NCBI RefSeq assembly: GCF_021735925.1
Contig: NZ_WMEA01000004.1
Location: 62,001 to 126,000, forward strand
Length of the DNA stretch: 64,000 bases
Source: Loktanella sp. M215
Lineage (GTDB): Bacteria > Pseudomonadota > Alphaproteobacteria > Rhodobacterales > Rhodobacteraceae
Reading direction: 5' to 3'
The notes under the pieces are model-generated. The model made no database searches. It saw only the letters and a program-made list of their open reading frames with translations, and was not told the origin of the DNA. Positions 52,748 through 61,638 of this stretch are shown in pieces. The position numbers and the translations under genes are program-made. Within the stretch, counting starts at the first letter, position 1. The number at the start of each line of letters is the position of its first letter.

Positions 52748-53377
52748 TCACGTCGGCGGAACGTCCGGCGGTCTGGCATAAAAATCGACCCGCATCCGCA
52801 TGGGGCCAAGCGGCTCCACGGAATGGGGCTGGTCGGGATGTATCAGGCCGGGATGCTCCGGATCGAGGATCGTCTCTGACCTAGGCTCAATCACCCGGTA
52901 TAGCAGGCGTCCCTCCAAAACTTGAATGACACCCCAAACGCCTTCCTTTGTGCGATGCTCTTTGCGCAGCCCCGCAGGCAGAGTGACCTCGTCGAACACA
53001 GGCGTGCTCTTGTAAGGCGTTGTCGCGAAGGTCGCGGCGCGGAAGTGATCGGCGCGGTGAACCAGATCCGTCATGTGGTGGGACGCCTGAACGGTCAGGG
53101 GATGCTGTGTCGCGCCGGCCCGCGGTGCAATATAGCCCCCCATATCGAGCGCGAGCTGCCGCTGTTGATCGGAGCCTTCAGCCAGAACGGCGATCATCAG
53201 GTTCTCGAGCGCGATCACTCGCATGCGCAGATGAACCAGTTCGGCATTGGTCAGTTCCGGAACCTCAGCGCTCGACTCCACCGCCATTTCGGTCGTGGCA
53301 CCGCCTTCATTTTCCCATCGCGACAACACCCGTTGACGCAGCTCAGTTGTCTCAAAGGTCAGGTCAGGGTCGGACAT
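52748..53377 (-). CDS. DUF1971 domain protein
   Basis: 209 residues from ATG 53377; a longer start at 53434 overlaps the CBS gene end. N-terminal half helical (ELVHLRMRVIALENLMIAVL), C-terminal DUF1971 cupin-like domain (~125-209): PYKSTPVFDEVTLPAGLRKE, HRTKEGVWGVIQVLEGRLLY, and HPGLIHPDQPHSVEPLGPMR. The domain is also part of TehB-like proteins. Function unknown; last of a run of minus-strand genes from the cco cluster. Confidence 0.8.
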   Translation of the reverse strand: MSDPDLTFETTELRQRVLSRWENEGGATTEMAVESSAEVPELTNAELVHLRMRVIALENLMIAVLAEGSDQQRQLALDMGGYIAPRAGATQHPLTVQASHHMTDLVHRADHFRAATFATTPYKSTPVFDEVTLPAGLRKEHRTKEGVWGVIQVLEGRLLYRVIEPRSETILDPEHPGLIHPDQPHSVEPLGPMRMRVDFYARPPDVPPT

Positions 53378-53420
53378 CAGGATCTCCACTTGGCCGTGCT
53401 GAAAGGGGTTTGGATGAGCA

Positions 53421-53861
53421 TCAGCGGTAGCCAATACCTTTCACGAAATCGATCATCTGCGCTTCCTCGTATTCGGCATCGCCTAACAGGGCGCGGAGAA
53501 TGATCTGGGCGGTCAGCACGCCGACCGGCGGATTGTCCGCATCCACCGCCGGGATGTTCTTCAGATGTCGCTGCTGCATCAATTCAGACACGGATTTCAA
53601 TTGATCTGCGCCCCGGCACGATGCCACATCACCTGTCATGACAGTCGAAACGGGGCACATGCAGGTCGCGCCCTGGCAGGTGCTGATCTGCCGCACGACA
53701 TCCGTTTTCGTGACGACACCTCGCAGGATACCGTCACCGTCGCACACGACGACAAGGTCAGTTTGCGCACTCAATAGCTTGGCCGCTTCGATCAGTCTGG
53801 CGTCTTCACGGATGGTGACGAGCCTCTCCGATGCCGTCTGCAACAGTCCCTCAACCAGCAT
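53421..53861 (-). CDS. Two-CBS-domain protein
   Basis: 146 residues, two CBS motifs: LVTIREDARLIEAAKLLSAQ with GVVTKTDVVRQIS, and VMTGDVASCRGADQLKSVSE with VGVLTAQIILRALL. A Cys-x-Cys stretch STCQGATCMCPVS lies between them, unusual for CBS proteins, and may hold a metal or sense redox state. Same strand as the cco genes. Confidence 0.88.
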   Translation of the reverse strand: MLVEGLLQTASERLVTIREDARLIEAAKLLSAQTDLVVVCDGDGILRGVVTKTDVVRQISTCQGATCMCPVSTVMTGDVASCRGADQLKSVSELMQQRHLKNIPAVDADNPPVGVLTAQIILRALLGDAEYEEAQMIDFVKGIGYR

Positions 53862-53930
53862 GTCTTGTCTCCCAATGACCAGGTGCGGTGTCGTCGCCGC
53901 AAAATGCTGAAGTGCTGCGGTGTGCCACTC

Positions 53931-54824
53931 TCATGCCGGGCGAATAAACATGCGCTCAGTGTCGCCGTCAGGTGCGATCTCGCCGCGGATGGCACGATAT
54001 GCGTGCCAGGTGGCGTGCCCTAAAAGCGGAAAGATCAGGATCAAACCCAGGAATCCCGTCAGCATTGATAGTAGGAATAACACGAGGACAATGGCCCCCC
54101 ACGCCAGCATGACGGGCAGGTTATTCCACACCATCGCCATACTGATCCCCAAGGCGGACATGGCATCAGTCCGTTCGGTCAGCAACATGGGTACCGCAAA
54201 AACGCTGATGGCAAAGGAGAAGGCCGCAAAGAGCGCACCGACAGCGCTGCCCACGAACAGGACCGCCCAGCCGGTTGGTGTCACGAACAGCATCGGCACG
54301 ATCTGATCCGTTCCGGGAAACGGCACGATGCCAAAGAACAACGCCCAGATCAGAACGGCCGCGCGCATCCACAGCAGAAACAGACAGAGCAGCAGGACGC
54401 CCATGAACAAGGCCTGATAGCCCGACCGGGGTTTGACGAAGATCATTTCCAGGTAGCTGGTCGCCGTATCCGTCTCGAGGCGGCGGCTTTTCTCATAGAG
54501 ACCATTCGCGATCAACGGACCGATGACCATGAACCCGGCAAGCGCGGGAAGGAGCACATAGCCGTAGTCAAAACGAAACAACGCCCACACGATCAGGGCT
54601 GAAACGGCAAAGAGCCCGCAGCCGTAGAGCAGACTTGGTAAAGGGTTCCGCCACAGGTCTGACCACCCGGCCCGCAGCCAGTCAAACGCGGTGCGCCACG
54701 GCAGCTCCCGCGCACGCCGGTTCTCCCGTGGCAGCGGTGGTACGATCTTGGGAATACCGTCGTCGGCATGCGGATTGTCCGGCGGCGGCGGCGCGTCAGT
54801 ATCTTGGGTGTGATTGCTCAACAT
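53931..54824 (-). CDS. DUF2189 membrane protein
   Basis: 297 residues, six predicted helices after a Pro-rich cytoplasmic N-terminus. DUF2189 signatures: AFDWLRAGWSDLWRNPLPSL, LPALAGFMVIGPLIANGLYE and YQALFMGVLLL. Found next to cytochrome oxidase genes in Rhodobacteraceae; function unknown. Begins within the end of the preceding small gene by seven bases overlap, so probably cotranscribed with ccoP. Confidence 0.88.
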   Translation of the reverse strand: MLSNHTQDTDAPPPPDNPHADDGIPKIVPPLPRENRRARELPWRTAFDWLRAGWSDLWRNPLPSLLYGCGLFAVSALIVWALFRFDYGYVLLPALAGFMVIGPLIANGLYEKSRRLETDTATSYLEMIFVKPRSGYQALFMGVLLLCLFLLWMRAAVLIWALFFGIVPFPGTDQIVPMLFVTPTGWAVLFVGSAVGALFAAFSFAISVFAVPMLLTERTDAMSALGISMAMVWNNLPVMLAWGAIVLVLFLLSMLTGFLGLILIFPLLGHATWHAYRAIRGEIAPDGDTERMFIRPA

Positions 54825-55033
54825 GATGGTTTCGCCGCGCTATAGACCACGACGCCTTCCTTTGCGGGTTGCAGGACACAATCGGGTTTCGATGCGAGCG
54901 ATACCGCGATCAAATGGGCGTTGGCCCCAATGAACAGGAGCATCACGGCAGCGGTGGCTGCGATTGCGAACAGGCGCGGGCCCGTCCAGAAGCGATCTTG
55001 GCGGCCCGCAAGCGGACGTATGATGTCCGTCAT
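54818..55033 (-). CDS. Small membrane protein after ccoP
   Basis: 71 residues; its ATG overlaps the ccoP stop (TAATG). IIRPLAGRQDRFWTGPRLFA then a helix AIAATAAVMLLFIGANAHLI and a short periplasmic tail with two Cys (DCVLQPA, AKPSC). The start and helix weakly recall the N-terminus of CcoH/FixH but the periplasmic domain is missing. The Cys pair could bind copper. Function unknown. Confidence 0.7.
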   Translation of the reverse strand: MTDIIRPLAGRQDRFWTGPRLFAIAATAAVMLLFIGANAHLIAVSLASKPDCVLQPAKEGVVVYSAAKPSC

Positions 55034-55902
55034 TACAGGGCCTCCTGACCGAGATGTTGCAGGTAAACGGCCAAGATCTTGCGCTCCGTCAGGGATAAGC
55101 GATCCTCCCAGGTGGGCATCCAACCTTGCCGGCCATTCCAAATGGTTTCGTACATGGCCTTGTCGTCGCCACCATAAATCCAGAACGCGTCGGTCAGGTT
55201 TGGTGCGCCGAGATCCGTATTGCCGTGACCATTCTCTCCATGACAGGCGGCGCAGTTATTCGCGAAAATCTCTGCCCCGGCGGCGATCCTGTCTGCGGGT
55301 GCGTCCGTACCCGACAGCGACTGGACGTAGTCGATGACACGCCGGATATCGTCGCGCGGCAGGATACCGTCACGACCGAAGGCCAGCATCTGTGCATAGC
55401 GCGTGTCGGGGTGGGTCGCATTGATGCCGACGCGCAGCGTCTCCATAATCGTGTCGGTGTCACCTCCCCACAGCCAAGCGGTGTCGATGAGGCTGGGAAA
55501 CCCAGGACCACCGGCCGCATCGGTTCCGTGACAACCGGCGCAGTTATCGCCGAAGATCTGATGCGCTGTCCCCGTCACCCGGGCCTTCAATTCAGGATCT
55601 TGCAGAATGTCAGCTGTGGGAAGCGTCGCGATGCGGTCTGCCCAGTCGGCACGGGCGAGGTTCGCAAGCACGATATCCTGCTTGACCACGTCGCGCTGAT
55701 CGAAACCAAGAAGACCTTTTGTATAGGTCGTGACCAGCGGCCACGTCGGAAGCAGGATCCACATGAGCAGCGCGAACAGGTGTGTCACGATGATGAAGAA
55801 CCACACGATGCGGGGCACACGGGTGTTCAGCTCCGTGATGCCGTTCCATTCATGACCGGTCGTCTGGTGCCCGGTGAGGGGGTCGCGATCCTTTACCGAC
55901 AT
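55033..55902 (-). CDS. ccoP: cbb3 cytochrome oxidase subunit III, dihaem cytochrome c
   Basis: 289 residues. One N-terminal anchor (WFFIIVTHLFALLMWILL), then two cytochrome c domains with CAGCHG and CAACHG haem motifs. CcoP brings electrons from cytochrome c to CcoO. In order after ccoQ on the minus strand, overlapping it by ten bases. Confidence 0.95.
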   Translation of the reverse strand: MSVKDRDPLTGHQTTGHEWNGITELNTRVPRIVWFFIIVTHLFALLMWILLPTWPLVTTYTKGLLGFDQRDVVKQDIVLANLARADWADRIATLPTADILQDPELKARVTGTAHQIFGDNCAGCHGTDAAGGPGFPSLIDTAWLWGGDTDTIMETLRVGINATHPDTRYAQMLAFGRDGILPRDDIRRVIDYVQSLSGTDAPADRIAAGAEIFANNCAACHGENGHGNTDLGAPNLTDAFWIYGGDDKAMYETIWNGRQGWMPTWEDRLSLTERKILAVYLQHLGQEAL

Positions 55903-56102
55903 GCCTCGTCCTCCGGCTTGGTCGCGGTGGGCTGCGCTGGCCCGTCCTCATCGTCGAGGATACTGTTGGCCGCCTTGTCAAACCGGCCGCCAAGCGAGGG
56001 CCAGTAGGCATAGGCCGTGATCGCGACCGACAGGCCCAGAAGCCAGAACAGGCCAAACGACTTGGACAGCGCGACATACCATTCGTGGGTCATGTCCATC
56101 AT
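55893..56102 (-). CDS. ccoQ: cbb3 oxidase small subunit
   Basis: 69 residues; start directly after the ccoO stop (TAG-ATGATG). One membrane helix (SFGLFWLLGLSVAITAYAYW) and FDKAANSILDDEDGP, typical CcoQ. Stabilises the oxidase. An ATG one codon later is equally possible. Confidence 0.9.
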   Translation of the reverse strand: MMDMTHEWYVALSKSFGLFWLLGLSVAITAYAYWPSLGGRFDKAANSILDDEDGPAQPTATKPEDEACR

Positions 56103-56879
56103 CTACTCCTCTGCCATCGGCTGGGTATTCTGCGCCACATCGGTCAGATTGCCGAGGATCTGAAGATATGCGACCAGCGCGTCCATCTCGGTCAGACGAT
56201 CGCCTTGCCCGTCAAAGGCGCGCACGGCGGTCGCCTCACCGTATCGGTCCAGCACACCGCTCGCGCGGTCACCATCGGGCCGCGCCTGCCCCAGCGCATC
56301 GTCGGCCGCGTTGGCGATCATGTCATCGGTATAGGGCACGCCCACCATGCGCAGCGCATCGAGCCTGCCCGGCAGGTCGTCGGTGCGCAGCGGGGTCTCC
56401 AGCAGGAAGGCGTATTGTGGCATCACGGATTGCGGCACCAGATCGCGCGGGTTGATCAGATGACGCACCTGCCAGTCATCGGAATACTTGTCTCCGACCC
56501 GCGCGAGGTCCGGTCCCGTGCGCTTTGATCCCCACAGCATCGGGTGATCGTATTTCGACTCCACGGCCAGCGAATAGGGACCGTAGCGTTCCACCTCGTC
56601 GCGCAGCGTGCGGATCATCTGGCTATGGCAGGCATAGCATCCTTCGCGGATGTAGATATCGCGCCCGGCCTGTTCCAGCGGCGTATAAACCCGCATGTCC
56701 GCCACATCCTCGACCGTGTCGTCGATGGTGAACAAGGGTGCGATCTCGACAAATCCGCCGACACCGGCGGCAAGGATGATGCCAGCGGTCAGTGCCATCG
56801 AATGCCGTTCCATCCGGTAGTGGGTCTTGGCCTGAAACTCGAAGACACGGGCGAAGGGTTTAAGAAGGGTTTTCAACAT
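56103..56879 (-). CDS. ccoO: cbb3 oxidase subunit II, monohaem cytochrome c
   Basis: 258 residues. Anchor helix (MALTAGIILAAGVGGFVEIA), haem motif CYACHSQ with EGCYACHSQMIRTLRDEVER, and the axial Met in VPQSVMPQYAFL. Accepts electrons from CcoP and gives them to CcoN. Four bases after ccoN's stop. Confidence 0.96.
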   Translation of the reverse strand: MLKTLLKPFARVFEFQAKTHYRMERHSMALTAGIILAAGVGGFVEIAPLFTIDDTVEDVADMRVYTPLEQAGRDIYIREGCYACHSQMIRTLRDEVERYGPYSLAVESKYDHPMLWGSKRTGPDLARVGDKYSDDWQVRHLINPRDLVPQSVMPQYAFLLETPLRTDDLPGRLDALRMVGVPYTDDMIANAADDALGQARPDGDRASGVLDRYGEATAVRAFDGQGDRLTEMDALVAYLQILGNLTDVAQNTQPMAEE

Positions 56880-56883
56880 GAGC

Positions 56884-58536
56884 TTACTCCGCCGCCGGCA
56901 CTGCCGGCTCCATGGCTTCGGATGTGGTCGGATAGTCGATGGCCGGGGCGTGATGCGGCACGCGCCGGATCGTCATGACGACATTCCAAAAGCAGATGCA
57001 GGCACCCGTAAAGAACAGCAGCCCGCCGAAGGCCCGTGCGATATAGTAGGGATGCATCGCAATCAGCGTATCGACGAAGGAAAAGCGGAGCGTGCCGCTC
57101 TCGGTATATGTCCGCCACATCAGGCCTTGGGTGATGCCGCCGTTCCACATCGCAAAGACGTAGATGACCGTCCCCGACAGGGCCAACCAGAAGTGCCACT
57201 CGACCGCTTTCCATGAATACATCGCCTCGCGTCGCCACAGCATGGGCGTCAGCGCATAGATCGACCCGAACGTGATCATCGCGACCCACCCCATCGCCCC
57301 GGAGTGGACATGACCGACCGTCCAGTCGGTGTAATGCGACAGGGCGTTGACCGGGCGGATCGCCATGAAAGACCCCTCGAATGTCGACAACCCGTAGAAC
57401 ACGGCCGCCACCATCATGAAGCGCAGGGTCGCGTCGTCGCGGACCTTGTGCCACGCTCCGTTGAGGGTCATCAGCGCATTGCCCGCCGAAGCCCAGCTGG
57501 GGACCAGCAACATGACCGAGAACGTGACACCCAGCGTCTGCACCCATTGCGGCAGTGCCGTGTAATGCAGGTGGTGCGATCCGACCCAAATATAAAAGAA
57601 CACGATGCCCCAGAACGACAGGATCGACAGGCGGTAGGAATAGATCGGCCGCCCTGCCCGCTTCGGCAGAAAATAGTAAAGCATGCCAAGAAAGCCGGTG
57701 GTCAGAAAGAAGGCGACCGCGTTGTGGCCATACCACCACTGCACCATCGCATCCTGCACGCCCGAGAACGCCGAATAACTCTTGGCGCCCGAGAAGGACG
57801 CCGGGATCGCCAGATTATTGACGATGTGCAGGATCGCCACGACCAGGATGAACGAAAGGTAATACCAGTTGGAGACGTAGATGTGCGGCTCATTCCGACG
57901 GGCGAGTGTGCGGATGTAGAGGACGAAATAAACCACCCAGACGATCACCAGCCACAGGTCGGCATACCATTCCGGCTCTGCGTATTCCTTGGACTGGGTG
58001 ATGCCCATCAGATAGCCGCTGGCGGCGACCACGCAGAACAGATTGAACCCCAGCAACACGAACCAGGGCGAGACCTGGTCCGGCATCCGTGCACGGCTGG
58101 TGCGCTGCATGATGTGATAGGATGTGGCAATCAGGGCATTGCCGCCAAAGCCAAAGATCACGCCGGACGTATGCACCGGGCGGATGCGGCCAAAGCTGGA
58201 CCAGGCCGCGTCGAACCGCAGATCCGGCCAGGCCAGCTGCGACGCCACCCACACGCCCATGCCCATCGCGACGACGGCCCAGAACAGGGCGAGAAGGATT
58301 CCGACCTTCGTGGGATCGTCGTAATAAGATACGCTGCGGTCCTCGACAGGCTCAGCGTCGTAAAGCTTTTGGCCCACGATAAAGAACAATACACCGCAGA
58401 ACAGCAGGATGATCCAGCCATGTGCGCCCATGGGATCGTTGCGCCCCACGACAGCCATCGTCAGGCCGATCAGCACGCCCGCGCCCGTGATCAGCATGGC
58501 CCTCGCGCGTTCGGTGCTCGTGAGATTGGACATCAT
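56884..58536 (-). CDS. ccoN: cbb3 oxidase catalytic subunit I
   Basis: 550 residues, ~14 helices. Haem and copper ligands: RPVHTSGVIFGFGGNALIAT (His), VQWWYGHNAVAFFLTTGFLG (active-site His), WVGSHHLHYTALPQW (CuB His pair), and the late H-x-H pair GHVHSGAMGW. High-affinity O2 reduction and proton pumping. Starts inside the ccoS end (4-base overlap). Confidence 0.97.
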   Translation of the reverse strand: MMSNLTSTERARAMLITGAGVLIGLTMAVVGRNDPMGAHGWIILLFCGVLFFIVGQKLYDAEPVEDRSVSYYDDPTKVGILLALFWAVVAMGMGVWVASQLAWPDLRFDAAWSSFGRIRPVHTSGVIFGFGGNALIATSYHIMQRTSRARMPDQVSPWFVLLGFNLFCVVAASGYLMGITQSKEYAEPEWYADLWLVIVWVVYFVLYIRTLARRNEPHIYVSNWYYLSFILVVAILHIVNNLAIPASFSGAKSYSAFSGVQDAMVQWWYGHNAVAFFLTTGFLGMLYYFLPKRAGRPIYSYRLSILSFWGIVFFYIWVGSHHLHYTALPQWVQTLGVTFSVMLLVPSWASAGNALMTLNGAWHKVRDDATLRFMMVAAVFYGLSTFEGSFMAIRPVNALSHYTDWTVGHVHSGAMGWVAMITFGSIYALTPMLWRREAMYSWKAVEWHFWLALSGTVIYVFAMWNGGITQGLMWRTYTESGTLRFSFVDTLIAMHPYYIARAFGGLLFFTGACICFWNVVMTIRRVPHHAPAIDYPTTSEAMEPAVPAAE

Positions 58537-58730
58537 GGCGCGGTCTCCTTGGTCGTGTTGGACGGGCGTGCAGATGCAGCCGGAAGCGGGTGGTCATCGT
58601 CGAAGAGAATGCGTTCGGCATCGCCTGACAGGTCGTCGTACTGGTTGCTGCGCAGCGACCAGAAGAAGACGCACAGACCGACGGCCCCCATGCCCAGGGT
58701 AATCGGGATCAGGAACGCCAGAATGGTCAT
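58533..58730 (-). CDS. ccoS: cbb3 oxidase maturation protein
   Basis: 65 residues: a single helix (LIPITLGMGAVGLCVFFW) and SLRSNQYDDLSGDAERIL, the CcoS signature. Needed for copper and haem insertion in cbb3. Overlaps the ends of ccoI and ccoN by four bases on each side. Confidence 0.93.
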   Translation of the reverse strand: MTILAFLIPITLGMGAVGLCVFFWSLRSNQYDDLSGDAERILFDDDHPLPAASARPSNTTKETAP

Positions 58731-61006
58731 GCGGGCACCTGCGACCCGCCAAGGCGGGCTGCAGGCGTTTGGCGCGGCTGTGCGGCGCGGTTCAGCCGAA
58801 GGGCGTTGCCGATCACAAGAAGCGACGACGCCGACATCGCGAGTGCGGCAATCAAGGGCGTCACCAGACCGGCCATGGCCAGCGGGATCGCGATGCAGTT
58901 GTAGGCGATGGCGAGCGCGAAGTTCTGCCGCACGATCCGCGCGGTATCGCGGGCCATGCGCCAGGCGGTCGGCACGGCATCCAGCCCATCCCGCAGAAAA
59001 ATGAAATCCGCGGCCGTCCGTCCGGCGTCCGACGCGCTGGCGGGTGCCATTGACACGTGCGCGGCCGCAAGCGCCGCCGCATCGTTCAATCCGTCACCGA
59101 CCATCAGCGCACGGGAACCACCGTCCCGCAGGTCATTGAGCACCGCAATCTTGTCTGCGGGTGTTTGACCGGATTTCACGTCGGAGATGTCCAGTTGGTT
59201 CGCAATGCTGTTTGCCCGCGCCGCGATATCGCCAGACAGCATGGCAACGGGAATCCGTGCTGCGGCAAATGACTTGATCGCATCGACGGCACCGGGGCGC
59301 AGAGTCTCTGTCAGGTCGAATGACATCGCAGGCCCGTCCGCAAAGGCGAAGACGGGACTTGCACGATCCTTGGCCTGCACACTGATGTCCGCGACCCAGT
59401 CCGCACGGCCCAGCCTGACGGCACGTCCGCCCACGCAACCAGCGATGCCGAACCCCGGCACTTCGGTTGCATCGTCCAGCTGGCAGGGCCGTTCAGCGAT
59501 ACTCATCGCGATCGCACGAGCGGCAGGATGGACCGACTTCGAAGCCAAGGCCTTGGCCGCGGTGCGAAGTGCCGGATCGTCGGGGCCGAAACCAATTGCC
59601 GCTGTACCCATGGTCAGCGTCCCCGTCTTGTCGAAAACCACGCGGTCGATATCGGCGAGCCGTTCCAGCGCGGATCCATCTTTCATCAGGATACCCATCC
59701 GCATCAGACGACCGGAGGCCACGACATGCGCTACGGGCACAGCCAGACCCAGCGCACAGGGGCAGGTGATGATCAGAACGCTGATCGCAACAAAGGCAGA
59801 GGTGTGCCAGTCACCTGTGGCAAGGACCCAGCCGACAAATGTTGCCAGTGCCAGCAGATGCACGACTGGCGCATAGAGCCGTGCGGCGCGGTCGGCGATG
59901 CGCACGTAGGTGCCGCGACCGGTCTCAGCCTCTGACTGCATGCGCATCATCTGCGCGAGAAATGACTCGTCAGCAGACCGCTGGACTTCGGCCTCGACGG
60001 CACCGGTCAGGTTCAGCGTGCCGGCTTCCAGCGTGTCACCAAAGCCAGCCGGCACCGGCATCGCTTCGCCGGTCACAAGAGACCGATCCAGATCGGTGGA
60101 GCCTGAAATGATCTGCACATCCACCGGTACACGCTCGTCCGGGCCAATGGCTATGATTGCACCGGGTGCAATGGCGCTCAGCGGCACATAGGTCAGCGAC
60201 CCATCGGACTGGCGCAGCATCGCGCCCCGCGGTGACAGCCGCGCTAGCCCGGAGACCGCACTGCGCGCACGTTCGCGCATCAGGTGATCGAGGTAGCGGC
60301 CCGACAGAAGAAAGAAGAGCAAGGTCACGGCGGCGTCGAAAAAGGCCTGTTCGCCGCCACGCATCGTCTCGACCAGGCTCAATGCCAAAGCCAGAACGAC
60401 AGCGACAGCGATCGGCACATCCATGTTGAGCCGCCCCACCCACAAGGCCTGCAATGCTGACCGGAAAAACGGCTGACCGGCATAGGCCACGACCGGGACG
60501 GCGATCAGTGCAGAGATCAGGTGAAACGTGTCTCGCGTCTCACCAGCAGCACCTGACCAGACGGCGACCGACAATATCATGATGTTCATCGCCCCGAACC
60601 CGGCCACGGCGATCGCGCGTAACAGGCCGCGGCCGACAGTGTCGGTATCGTTGTCGTGCGATTGGTGCTGATCCGAAGGGATTGCAGGGTATCCAAGCAT
60701 GGTCAGCGCAGAAATGACGGATGTGGGATCTGTGTCTGCATCGGCGAAGGTCACAACCGCCTGCTTCAGGGTCAGGTTCACCCTCGCAGATGCGACATCC
60801 GTGCGTGCATTCAGGGCACGCTCAATCGTGGCGACGCACCCCCCGCATCGCAGGTCAGGAATCGACAGCACGCACTGCCCCCGGCCGTCGGACAGCGCAC
60901 GCACAGCGGTACGGGCCTCGGCTTCCCGCCATGCACGCGAAGACAAATGCAAGACGTCGTCGCTGCATGTTCGCGGATGTGTTCCGATCCCTGACACCCC
61001 GTCCAC
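58727..61006 (-). CDS. ccoI: Copper-transporting P-type ATPase for cbb3 assembly
   Basis: 759 residues by the longest start; GTG 60997 with AGGAG eight bases before is a good alternative. N-terminal HMA domain with RCGGC, eight helices, CPCALGL copper site, DKTGTLTMG phosphorylation Asp, and GDGLNDAAAL. CcoI/FixI exports copper for the cbb3 CuB site. First gene of the ccoI-S-N-O-Q-P run; a perfect FNR box lies ~55 bases upstream. Confidence 0.95.
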   Translation of the reverse strand: MDGVSGIGTHPRTCSDDVLHLSSRAWREAEARTAVRALSDGRGQCVLSIPDLRCGGCVATIERALNARTDVASARVNLTLKQAVVTFADADTDPTSVISALTMLGYPAIPSDQHQSHDNDTDTVGRGLLRAIAVAGFGAMNIMILSVAVWSGAAGETRDTFHLISALIAVPVVAYAGQPFFRSALQALWVGRLNMDVPIAVAVVLALALSLVETMRGGEQAFFDAAVTLLFFLLSGRYLDHLMRERARSAVSGLARLSPRGAMLRQSDGSLTYVPLSAIAPGAIIAIGPDERVPVDVQIISGSTDLDRSLVTGEAMPVPAGFGDTLEAGTLNLTGAVEAEVQRSADESFLAQMMRMQSEAETGRGTYVRIADRAARLYAPVVHLLALATFVGWVLATGDWHTSAFVAISVLIITCPCALGLAVPVAHVVASGRLMRMGILMKDGSALERLADIDRVVFDKTGTLTMGTAAIGFGPDDPALRTAAKALASKSVHPAARAIAMSIAERPCQLDDATEVPGFGIAGCVGGRAVRLGRADWVADISVQAKDRASPVFAFADGPAMSFDLTETLRPGAVDAIKSFAAARIPVAMLSGDIAARANSIANQLDISDVKSGQTPADKIAVLNDLRDGGSRALMVGDGLNDAAALAAAHVSMAPASASDAGRTAADFIFLRDGLDAVPTAWRMARDTARIVRQNFALAIAYNCIAIPLAMAGLVTPLIAALAMSASSLLVIGNALRLNRAAQPRQTPAARLGGSQVPA

Positions 61007-61060
61007 TCCTGATTACTCTTTGTGCGATCCCAAGTTTTACACGAAGGATCGGGCCACCGA

Positions 61061-61074
61061 TTGATATGGATCAA
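61061..61074. promoter_or_regulatory. FNR box between ccoI and the hemerythrin-like gene
   Basis: TTGATATGGATCAA, a perfect match to TTGAT-N4-ATCAA. It sits between the divergent ccoI (start ~61006) and the hemerythrin-like gene (start 61138/61147), so FnrL may turn on both at low oxygen. Confidence 0.88.
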
Positions 61075-61137
61075 AGTTTTCAGGAATTACGACGGTAGGC
61101 TGCAAGTCCGTCCGGCACCGTCCGGTCAGGCACAGGA

Positions 61138-61638
61138 GTGACAACCTTGCGTGGACCCAGCATTGAAATCAGCGAGAGGGGCGCCGCGCGTTTTGAGACG
61201 TGTCTGGCCCAACAGGTCGACCTCTGCTGCGCACTTGAAACACTCGCGGATGCTTTGCCATCACGCGTCGATACAAGGGCCGCTACGCTATTGGCGGAAA
61301 CACTTCAGGAAACTTTGCACCACTGCCACCAGATGGAAGAGACCTTCATCTTTCCGGCTCTTTTGACTTCACGCCCGGACATGCTTTCGACCATCACCCG
61401 ACTGCGGGCCGAACACGTCGAAGATGAGGAACAGGCCTGCGAGGTAAAGGATGCAATCATGGCTTTCGTCATTTTGCAGAAGCGCAAGGATGTCGAAGAG
61501 TTTGGCTATCTGCTGCGGGGCCTTTTCGTGGCGCTAAGGCGGCACCTGGCTTTCGATCGGGACTATATGTTGCCGCTGTACCGCCGCACGGACGCGGTCT
61601 CGAACATCATAATCCTGCCGCAACCTCAAGCACACTGA
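61138..61638 (+). CDS. Hemerythrin-like HHE domain protein
   Basis: 166 residues from GTG 61138, or 163 from TTG 61147, which is eight bases after AGGAG. Four-helix metal-binding pattern: HHCHQMEETFIFPALL, LRAEHVEDEEQ and LRRHLAFDRDYMLPLY supply His and Glu ligands for a di-iron site. Such proteins can sense or bind O2/NO or repair Fe-S clusters. Its 3' end overlaps the fnrL end by 32 bases, tail to tail. Confidence 0.82.
   Translation: MTTLRGPSIEISERGAARFETCLAQQVDLCCALETLADALPSRVDTRAATLLAETLQETLHHCHQMEETFIFPALLTSRPDMLSTITRLRAEHVEDEEQACEVKDAIMAFVILQKRKDVEEFGYLLRGLFVALRRHLAFDRDYMLPLYRRTDAVSNIIILPQPQAH

Noticed and set aside
57304..59004. 566-codon open frame on the plus strand opposite ccoN/ccoS/ccoI
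   Set aside because: Lies fully antisense to three well-recognised cco genes; its His/Asp/Arg-rich composition is what high GC third positions produce in the complementary strand.
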